Source: an uncultured Pelagibacteraceae bacterium (GTDB lineage: Bacteria; Pseudomonadota; Alphaproteobacteria; Pelagibacterales; AG-422-B15). Taken from it: a stretch of DNA of 64,000 bases. The DNA lies in the NCBI GenBank assembly GCA_902523455.1, contig CABYZG010000001.1:187023-251022 (forward strand), in the 5' to 3' direction. Of the stretch, positions 56,461-64,000 are shown one piece after another. The position numbers were made by a program, and so were the translations under genes. Below the pieces are notes generated by a model. That model was not told where the DNA came from. It did no database searches and saw only the letters and a list, made by a program, of their open reading frames with translations. Each line of letters begins with the position of its first letter. Position 1 is the first letter of the stretch.

Positions 56461-58638
56461 TTGATCAAGTTATTATTCTCATTTTTTGGAGCAGTCGTTA
56501 TTTTTGTAATCATATTGATAATCTTTAATCAGTATAATAGCAGAAACTTTTTATATACTAATTTTATCGAGTCAGAGAAAAATTATTCATATAAAATTTC
56601 TAGAGATAAATTTGGTGTTCCACATGTTTATGGAAATACTGATAAAGATGCAGCATTTGCATTTGCTTATGTACAAGCAGAAGATGATTTAGAACATGTT
56701 GAAATGATGATTAAAATGTCTCGTGGTGAACTATCAAGCTTAAATTTTAATTCAAAGACTCTCTCAGCAATTTATTCACTTATTACTGGTGAAGGTGACA
56801 TAATGGAGAGTATTGATGCAATAGAAGGAGTAGAATTAGATTTTTTAATTAAGTTTTTTAATGTTCATGAAACTGTCAATAAAAAAATTTCGGAAATCCC
56901 AGAGGAGACAATTAATTATATAAAAGGTTATGCAGATGGACTTAATTATTATGCTGCAAAAAATCCCAACTTAGTTGATCAATCTTTATATCCAGCTACT
57001 GTATATGATTTAGTTGCTGGAATGACATTTCGAATGCCACTATTCTATGGCATAGACCATTCAATCGCAGAACTCATTAATTTAATGGATAATAATGAAG
57101 AGGAAGTTGCAATGAACATGAACGCACTATCCGCTAATCCAATAGTTGCGAGCATAAATACGTACTTTAAACCATCGGGTTCAAACGCATTTGCCGTTTC
57201 CAAAAGTAGATCACAAGACAATGAGACAATGCTTGTCATTAATTCACATCAACCATTAACAGGCCCAGTGGCCTGGTATGAAATTCATATAAAAAGCGGT
57301 GAAGGCTTAAATATTATGGGTGGTACTTTTCCAGGTTCGCCATTTGTGCATGTTGGCTTTAATGAACATCTCGGGTGGGGAGCTACAGTAAATCAGCCAG
57401 ATTTATCTGATATATACGAATTAAAACTTAATCCAGAGAATAATGATCAGTATGAACTAGATGGTGCATGGGTTAATTTCGCCAAAATAGATCAAAATTT
57501 CAAAGTTAAACTGTTTGGCCCTTTCAGTATTACATATCCAATACAAATGTACCATTCAGCACATGGGCCTGTTTTGAAAGACGATAATAAAGCCTATGCT
57601 CTAAGGTTTGTTGGAATGGATGATGTCAATCACTCAACTGCGTGGCTCAAAATGAATAAATCAAAAAATATTGATGAATGGCTTGATGCCTTAAGAATGG
57701 AACAGCTAGCTAGTTTAAATTTAGTTTACGCCGATAAAGAAGATAATATCTTTTTTGTTCATAATGTTAAATCGCCAGTAAGAGACCCAAACTATAATTG
57801 GATGCAAGTGGTACCCGGAAATAAGAGTGATTTAATTTGGAACGATTTTCATCCTTTTGAAAGCGTGCCTCAGATCTTAAACCCAAGCTCTGGATATATA
57901 TTTAGTACTAATCAAAATCCTTTTTTTGTTACAGCTAAGGTAGATAACCTATCTTTATCTAACTTTAATCCAACCATGGGTTTTCAAACACGAACAACGA
58001 ATAGGGCATATAGAGCTTACGAACTTCTTGATCCTGATAAATCAATATCATTTAGTGAACTTGATAAATACAAACACGATAATAAGTTTTCTTACAATTC
58101 AAGACAATACAAGTTTATGAAAGAAATTTTCAATCATGAATTCACAGAAAATAAATTAAAAAATGCTCAAGAATTTTTGGGAGATTGGGATCTAGGAACT
58201 GACTCTGATAATTTACATGCTGCTTTTGGAGTTTGCATCTTGTCTCCTGAATGGTTGGCAGAAATAACAAGAAAGCCACGCCCAAATCCAATCGACATCT
58301 TCATAAATTGTGTTGATGAGTTTGAGAAAAACTTTGGGACATTAAGTGTAAAATGGAGTGATGTTAATTTCTTGGAGAGAGGATCAAATTTAGTGCACAT
58401 TCAAGGAGGGCCCGATGTTTTAAGGGCAATTTACGCCCCGCGAAGCAATGATGGTATACTCAAAGCTGTTGCTGGAGACGGCCTTTATATCTATGTAAAA
58501 TGGGATGAAAATAAAAAACAGGTATCAAAAAGCATTCACCAATTTGGAAGCGCTACAATGAACATGGGTTCTCCGCACTATGATGATCAAATTAATTTAT
58601 TTGCAAGTGAAAAGCTCAAAGATACATTCTTTAATTGA
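56461..58638 (+). CDS. Penicillin-acylase-family N-terminal-nucleophile hydrolase
   Basis: A 725-residue precursor with an N-terminal membrane or signal segment (LFSFFGAVVIFVIILIIFNQ). The conserved chain-A start RDKFGVPHVYGNT and the self-cleavage site GSNAF follow; Ser241 becomes the free nucleophile of the beta chain. Later HVGFNEHLGWGATVNQPD and SAHGPVL complete the family pattern. Members cleave amide bonds of penicillin, acyl-homoserine lactones or lipopeptides. TTG is the start, two bases after the GMC gene. No substrate can be assigned. Confidence 0.86.
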   Translation: MIKLLFSFFGAVVIFVIILIIFNQYNSRNFLYTNFIESEKNYSYKISRDKFGVPHVYGNTDKDAAFAFAYVQAEDDLEHVEMMIKMSRGELSSLNFNSKTLSAIYSLITGEGDIMESIDAIEGVELDFLIKFFNVHETVNKKISEIPEETINYIKGYADGLNYYAAKNPNLVDQSLYPATVYDLVAGMTFRMPLFYGIDHSIAELINLMDNNEEEVAMNMNALSANPIVASINTYFKPSGSNAFAVSKSRSQDNETMLVINSHQPLTGPVAWYEIHIKSGEGLNIMGGTFPGSPFVHVGFNEHLGWGATVNQPDLSDIYELKLNPENNDQYELDGAWVNFAKIDQNFKVKLFGPFSITYPIQMYHSAHGPVLKDDNKAYALRFVGMDDVNHSTAWLKMNKSKNIDEWLDALRMEQLASLNLVYADKEDNIFFVHNVKSPVRDPNYNWMQVVPGNKSDLIWNDFHPFESVPQILNPSSGYIFSTNQNPFFVTAKVDNLSLSNFNPTMGFQTRTTNRAYRAYELLDPDKSISFSELDKYKHDNKFSYNSRQYKFMKEIFNHEFTENKLKNAQEFLGDWDLGTDSDNLHAAFGVCILSPEWLAEITRKPRPNPIDIFINCVDEFEKNFGTLSVKWSDVNFLERGSNLVHIQGGPDVLRAIYAPRSNDGILKAVAGDGLYIYVKWDENKKQVSKSIHQFGSATMNMGSPHYDDQINLFASEKLKDTFFN

Positions 58639-58674
58639 GCTTGTAGAAAAAAAATAATTATATAAAATTTTCTT

Positions 58675-60240
58675 ATGTTGTTACACGAGCATTTAGAAAA
58701 TGGAGCATATAAAAATCCTAATTTCCCCTTTTCTGAATTTGAAGGAAATTCGCTTTCTTATCAAGAAGCAAATTTATTAAGCAATCAATTGGCTAACAAA
58801 CTTGTTTCTGAGGGTTTAGAAGTTGGAGATAGATTTGCATTTCTTGCAAAAAATTGTACTGAAATGGCAATTATGTATTACGCAGCATCAAAAGTTGGTG
58901 CTGTACCTGTTCCACTGAATTATCGTTTAGCGGACCAAGAGTGGGCATACATAATAAATGACTCTGAAGCCAAACTTATAATAGTCAAAGGTAATGAATA
59001 TTCGGATAGAATAAATCAGATTTCATCAGAGTTAAAAAATGTAAAAAAATATATTTCTATATCGCTTGATAATAGCATTGAAAAATTTCAGGATTTTTAT
59101 GATTGGCTTTCAGATAGTTCGAATGAAAAACCAACTTTAAAAATCCATGAAAATGATGACGTATATCAAATGTACACTAGTGGTACTACAGGCCATCCAA
59201 AAGGCGCCGTTCTTTTACAGAGAAATGTTGCTGCTAATATTAGACAGTATTTAAATAGTTTAACTTTACCAAGGCCTTCAAGAACTCTTTTGGTCGCTCC
59301 AATGTATCATGCCGCTGCAATGATTAATATGTGTGGATGCATTGCAATAGGTGGAACTATTGTTATTCAAGAGGATTTTATTCCGCAAGATGTAGTAGAC
59401 TGTCTAGCAAATGAAAAAATTACGCATACAGTATTAGTCCCTGCGATGATTCAAGCATGCTTAGTATCAGTGCCAAATGTTGCAAACAATGAATACAATG
59501 ATTTAGATCAGATTCATTATGGAGCCTCACCGATCGCCCCGGAAACACTCAAAAAAGCAATGGACGTTTTTAAGTGTAAATTTGGACAAGGTTTTGGAAT
59601 GACAGAAACGGTAGCTGTTATTTGTTTAATGACCCCAGAAGAACATATTCGTGCACTCAATGAAAAACCCGAGCTATTAAAATCATGTGGAAGACCTGCA
59701 ATTGATACACAAGTTGAAATTAGAGATGAAAATGATGACCCTCTTCCCATTGGAGAAATAGGTCAGATCTGCGCAAAGGGACCTCAAATCATGAAAGGTT
59801 ATTGGAATAAAAAAGAGGAGAGTGAGAAAGCGCTTAAAGGCGGGTGGATGCATACAGGTGATGCAGGCCGAATGGATGAAGAAGGATTTGTATTTATACA
59901 AGATAGAATAAAAGACATGATTGTGTCTGGAGGTGAGAATATTTACTCAACAGAAGTTGAAGCAGCTTTATTTGCACATCCTGATGTTGTTGATGCAGCA
60001 GTCATTGGTGTTCCAGACGAAAAATATGGTGAAGTAGTTAAAGCTTGTATCGTGAAAAAGGAGGGGTCAAATGTAACTGAAGCTGATTTGATCAGCTTTT
60101 GTAAAGACAGAATTGCAAGTTATAAAAAGCCCCAATCAGTAGATTTTATTGATGAAGTTCCAAGAAATGCTAGTGGAAAAGTTCTAAAAAAAGTATTGAG
60201 AGAACCGTATTGGAAGGATCAAGAGAGACAAGTAAGTTAA
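58675..60240 (+). CDS. Acyl-CoA ligase (AMP-dependent synthetase)
   Basis: A 521-residue ANL-superfamily enzyme: P-loop YQMYTSGTTGHPKGAVLLQ, FGQGFGMTET, the hinge GWMHTGDAGRMDEEGFVFIQDR and the C-terminal catalytic Lys region PRNASGKVLKKVLRE. It activates a carboxylic acid to its CoA ester. With an amide hydrolase just upstream (36-bp gap), it may activate the released acid, an inference. Stop shared with tldD (TTAA). Confidence 0.9.
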   Translation: MLLHEHLENGAYKNPNFPFSEFEGNSLSYQEANLLSNQLANKLVSEGLEVGDRFAFLAKNCTEMAIMYYAASKVGAVPVPLNYRLADQEWAYIINDSEAKLIIVKGNEYSDRINQISSELKNVKKYISISLDNSIEKFQDFYDWLSDSSNEKPTLKIHENDDVYQMYTSGTTGHPKGAVLLQRNVAANIRQYLNSLTLPRPSRTLLVAPMYHAAAMINMCGCIAIGGTIVIQEDFIPQDVVDCLANEKITHTVLVPAMIQACLVSVPNVANNEYNDLDQIHYGASPIAPETLKKAMDVFKCKFGQGFGMTETVAVICLMTPEEHIRALNEKPELLKSCGRPAIDTQVEIRDENDDPLPIGEIGQICAKGPQIMKGYWNKKEESEKALKGGWMHTGDAGRMDEEGFVFIQDRIKDMIVSGGENIYSTEVEAALFAHPDVVDAAVIGVPDEKYGEVVKACIVKKEGSNVTEADLISFCKDRIASYKKPQSVDFIDEVPRNASGKVLKKVLREPYWKDQERQVS

Positions 60241-61685
60241 GCTGTAGCCGTGCCTCCAACAGTAAGATTTTCTATCAACATAGTAGGCTGACCTACTCCA
60301 ACCGGAACACTTTGACCGTCTTTACCGCACGTTCCAATACCTGTATCCATTTTTGAATCGTTACCAACCATCTTAACTCTTTTTAAAACATCAGGACCGT
60401 TGCCAATTAGTGTTGCACCTTTTACAGGGTTTGTAACTTTACCATTTTCTATTTTATAAGCTTCAGTACAAGTGAATACAAACTTACCACTTGTTATGTC
60501 AACCTGGCCACCGCCAAAATCCACAGCGTATAGGCCATTCTTAACTGATTTTAGAATTTCTTCGGGATGGCGATTACCCGATAACATATATGTATTTGTC
60601 ATACGAGGCATGGGTAAGTGAGCATAACTTTCTCTTCTGCCATTTCCTGTAGGATTAACGCCCATCAGTTTTGAGTTTAATCTGTCCTGCATGTAACCAG
60701 TTAAAATTCCATTTTCAATTAACGTTGTACAATTAGTTGGTGTACCCTCATCATCAACGCTTAGAGATCCTCGACGAGAGTCAATTGTTCCATCGTCAAC
60801 AACCGTCACTGACTCGTCTGCAATTTTTTTTCCCATAAGGTTAGAGAATGCAGAGGTTTTTTTCCTATTAAAATCACCCTCAAGTCCATGTCCAATTGCT
60901 TCATGTAGCAGTACACCCGGGTAACCTGGTCCAAGAACTACATCCATTTCACCTGCAGGTGTGTCAACGGAAGTAAGATTTATCTCGGCTTGATTGATTG
61001 CTTCATCTACCTGATTTTGCCAATGAGAGGAATTTAAGAAAGTTGAGTAATCTACTCTACCACCTGAGCCTCTGCTGCCATTTTCCTGACGTCCATTCTT
61101 TTCGAGAACGATGGATATATAAAGTCTTACTAGAGGGCGAAGATCTTCAATTATAATTCCACCAGGTCTATAAATTCTCACGGCCTGCCATTCACCGTTT
61201 AGAGAAGCCGAAACTTGCTTAACATTTGGATTTTTTGATCTCGCGTATTCATCAATTTTTTTTAGAGTTTCTACTTTTTCTGAGAATTCAGTTTCATTAA
61301 TTGGATTGATCTCATTGTAAAGTTTTCTGTTGGTTTTTGAAAAATTAGCGTTGAAATTTGCATTATGGTCTTTTGTAATAAAATTTACTGTTTCACTAGC
61401 TTTTTTTAGAGCTTTCTCATCAATATCGGATGAATGAGCGTAACCTGAACTTTCGCCGGCTATAGCTCTTAATCCAAAACCCTTTGATGTATCAAATGAT
61501 GCACTCTTTAGCCTTTGATCATCGTATACAAAGCTCTCACTTTCACAGAATTCCATAAATAGTTCTCCATCGTCTGCTTTGTGCAAAGCATCTGATACAA
61601 TTTTATCAACTTTTGAGTTATCTAAATTGCTTCTAGTGAAAAAGAGGCTGTCATTGGACTGATTCTCTATTTTTTTGTTAATCAT
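60237..61685 (-). CDS. tldD: TldD, metalloprotease subunit
   Basis: A 482-residue TldD with the zinc site LLHEAIGHGLEGD (HExxxH), GGGQVDITSGKFVFTCTEAYKI, and the C-terminal GTCGKDGQSVPVGVGQPTM. With TldE (PmbA) it degrades unfolded peptides and matures certain modified peptides. TldE is not in the window. Divergent from ctaC across a 163-bp gap. Confidence 0.95.
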   Translation of the reverse strand: MINKKIENQSNDSLFFTRSNLDNSKVDKIVSDALHKADDGELFMEFCESESFVYDDQRLKSASFDTSKGFGLRAIAGESSGYAHSSDIDEKALKKASETVNFITKDHNANFNANFSKTNRKLYNEINPINETEFSEKVETLKKIDEYARSKNPNVKQVSASLNGEWQAVRIYRPGGIIIEDLRPLVRLYISIVLEKNGRQENGSRGSGGRVDYSTFLNSSHWQNQVDEAINQAEINLTSVDTPAGEMDVVLGPGYPGVLLHEAIGHGLEGDFNRKKTSAFSNLMGKKIADESVTVVDDGTIDSRRGSLSVDDEGTPTNCTTLIENGILTGYMQDRLNSKLMGVNPTGNGRRESYAHLPMPRMTNTYMLSGNRHPEEILKSVKNGLYAVDFGGGQVDITSGKFVFTCTEAYKIENGKVTNPVKGATLIGNGPDVLKRVKMVGNDSKMDTGIGTCGKDGQSVPVGVGQPTMLIENLTVGGTATA

Positions 61686-61755
61686 TTCGAATTGTTCTGA
61701 ATAAAAGATATTGTTATAAAATATATTAAAAAAACCCTAAAAACTAGCAAAAATT

Positions 61756-61770
61756 GCGTCAAACTGTCGC
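61756..61770. promoter_or_regulatory. Candidate RegA/PrrA-type redox response site upstream of cox genes
   Basis: GCGTC-AAACT-GTCGC fits the GCGNC-Nx-GNCGC pattern described for RegA/PrrA response regulators of alphaproteobacteria, with a spacing of 5. It is the only GC-rich patch in the 163-bp tldD-ctaC gap, 79 bases before the ctaC ATG. RegA-type proteins control terminal oxidase genes. No regA/regB genes are in the window to confirm it. Confidence 0.35.
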
Positions 61771-61848
61771 GAAATAATGAGTAGTTTAATGCAAATTAAG
61801 CAGTATATATTACGTAATAGCTCAAAACATTAAATCAATGATTTCTCT

Positions 61849-62676
61849 ATGAAAAATATTACTAAGATATTATTTTTTCTTCTTATACCTTCTTTTTCAT
61901 TAGCAAATGAAGGCATTTCTGAAAATTGGCAGCTAAGCTTTCAACAGCCTGCTACTGATTTGATGTCTGACATTATATCATTTCATAGTTATATTTTAAT
62001 GCCTATAATTACAGGCATATCACTTTTAGTACTTGGTCTTCTGCTATATATCATGTTTAGATTTAATAGCAGCCGTAATCATGTTGCTTCCACTACAACA
62101 CATAACACAACAATTGAAATATTGTGGACTGTAATTCCAGTAATATTGTTAATTATTATTGCTATTCCATCTTTCAGATTACTTTACGTTTCTGAAACAA
62201 TACCAAAGGCAGATATAACAATTAAGGCTATCGGCAATCAATGGTATTGGACTTACGAGTACCCTGATTTCGATGATATCTCTTTTGATGCTAACATGCT
62301 TGCTGATCATGAGCTATCAGATCCAAAGTTAAGATTGTTAGAGACTGATACTCAAATTGTTGTACCAGTAGATAAAGTGGTTAAGCTTCAGTTAACTTCA
62401 GCAGATGTGCTGCACGCTTGGACAATTCCAGCATTTGGTGTCAAAATGGATGCTGTACCAGGACGATTAAATGAAACATGGTTTAAGGCTAATAAAGAAG
62501 GAATTTATTATGGCCAATGCTCAGAGCTTTGTGGTCCAAAACATGCATTTATGCCAATTAATGTAAAAGTCGTCTCAAATAAAGAGTTTGAAGAGTGGAT
62601 CGAATTTGCTAAATCTGAGTATGCATCCCTAGAGATTAATTACAGTGACGATACATTTGAAATGGCTAAAAAATAA
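61849..62676 (+). CDS. ctaC: CtaC, cytochrome c oxidase subunit II
   Basis: A 275-residue subunit II with a signal peptide (residues 1 to about 19), two membrane helices and the cupredoxin domain. The CuA ligands are in CSELCGPKHAFMPI with an upstream His in LHAWTIPAFG; NQWYWTYEYPDF is the aromatic electron-entry patch. It takes electrons from cytochrome c in an aa3-type oxidase. Followed after 29 bases by ctaD. Confidence 0.96.
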   Translation: MKNITKILFFLLIPSFSLANEGISENWQLSFQQPATDLMSDIISFHSYILMPIITGISLLVLGLLLYIMFRFNSSRNHVASTTTHNTTIEILWTVIPVILLIIIAIPSFRLLYVSETIPKADITIKAIGNQWYWTYEYPDFDDISFDANMLADHELSDPKLRLLETDTQIVVPVDKVVKLQLTSADVLHAWTIPAFGVKMDAVPGRLNETWFKANKEGIYYGQCSELCGPKHAFMPINVKVVSNKEFEEWIEFAKSEYASLEINYSDDTFEMAKK

Positions 62677-62705
62677 AATATTTTATTTAGAGGAGAAACA
62701 TATAA

Positions 62706-64000
<1,295 letters not shown>

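Overview
The window is about 64 kb of compact, AT-rich bacterial chromosome. Genes abut or overlap almost everywhere, and no gene-free stretch reaches 300 bases. The Tol-Pal order (yebC - tolQRAB - pal - cpoB - tilS - ftsH), RpoH beside RluD, the nadABC block and the alphaproteobacterial-type tRNAs point to an alphaproteobacterium. Small genes, low GC, and osmolyte and DMSP genes suggest a streamlined marine lineage such as SAR11 or AEGEAN-169/HIMB59. I cannot decide between these from sequence alone.

Layout. 1-13.5 kb (+): metallophosphoesterase end, yebC, a PD-(D/E)XK nuclease where ruvCAB would normally sit, tolQRAB-pal-cpoB, tilS, ftsH, folP, glmM, purA. 13.5-17.3 kb (mostly -): rpoH, rluD, a small membrane protein, a choline-dehydrogenase-like GMC oxidoreductase. 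17.3-35.5 kb: an accessory island for quaternary amines and DMSP. 35.5-54 kb: housekeeping genes (tsaC, xseB, ispA, aroC, ispB, glyS, nadCBA, pyrC, cysQ, mnmA), glycosyltransferases and three tRNAs (Arg-TCG, Leu-GAG, Met-CAT). 54-60 kb: gamma-carbonic anhydrase, second GMC oxidoreductase, penicillin-acylase-family hydrolase, acyl-CoA ligase. 60-64 kb: tldD and the start of the cytochrome oxidase operon (ctaC, ctaD cut by the window edge).

The island is the main interest. A ProXWV-type importer (+) is followed by a minus-strand operon read BKACE - carnitine dehydrogenase - gamma-butyrobetaine dioxygenase - DddP DMSP lyase - betaine-homocysteine methyltransferase - dimethylglycine dehydrogenase. 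Divergent from it, across a 68-bp gap containing a perfect 14-nt palindrome, is a plus-strand operon: aldehyde dehydrogenase - acetoacetyl-CoA synthetase - BBOX-like oxygenase - HD-domain oxygenase. The last two resemble the TmpA/TmpB pair that converts 2-trimethylaminoethylphosphonate to glycine betaine and phosphate. Read together, butyrobetaine, carnitine and a trimethylated phosphonate would all converge on glycine betaine, then on methionine and dimethylglycine. Acetoacetate would be recovered as acetoacetyl-CoA. DddP adds DMSP cleavage, and its gene has far higher GC than both neighbours, so it looks recently acquired.
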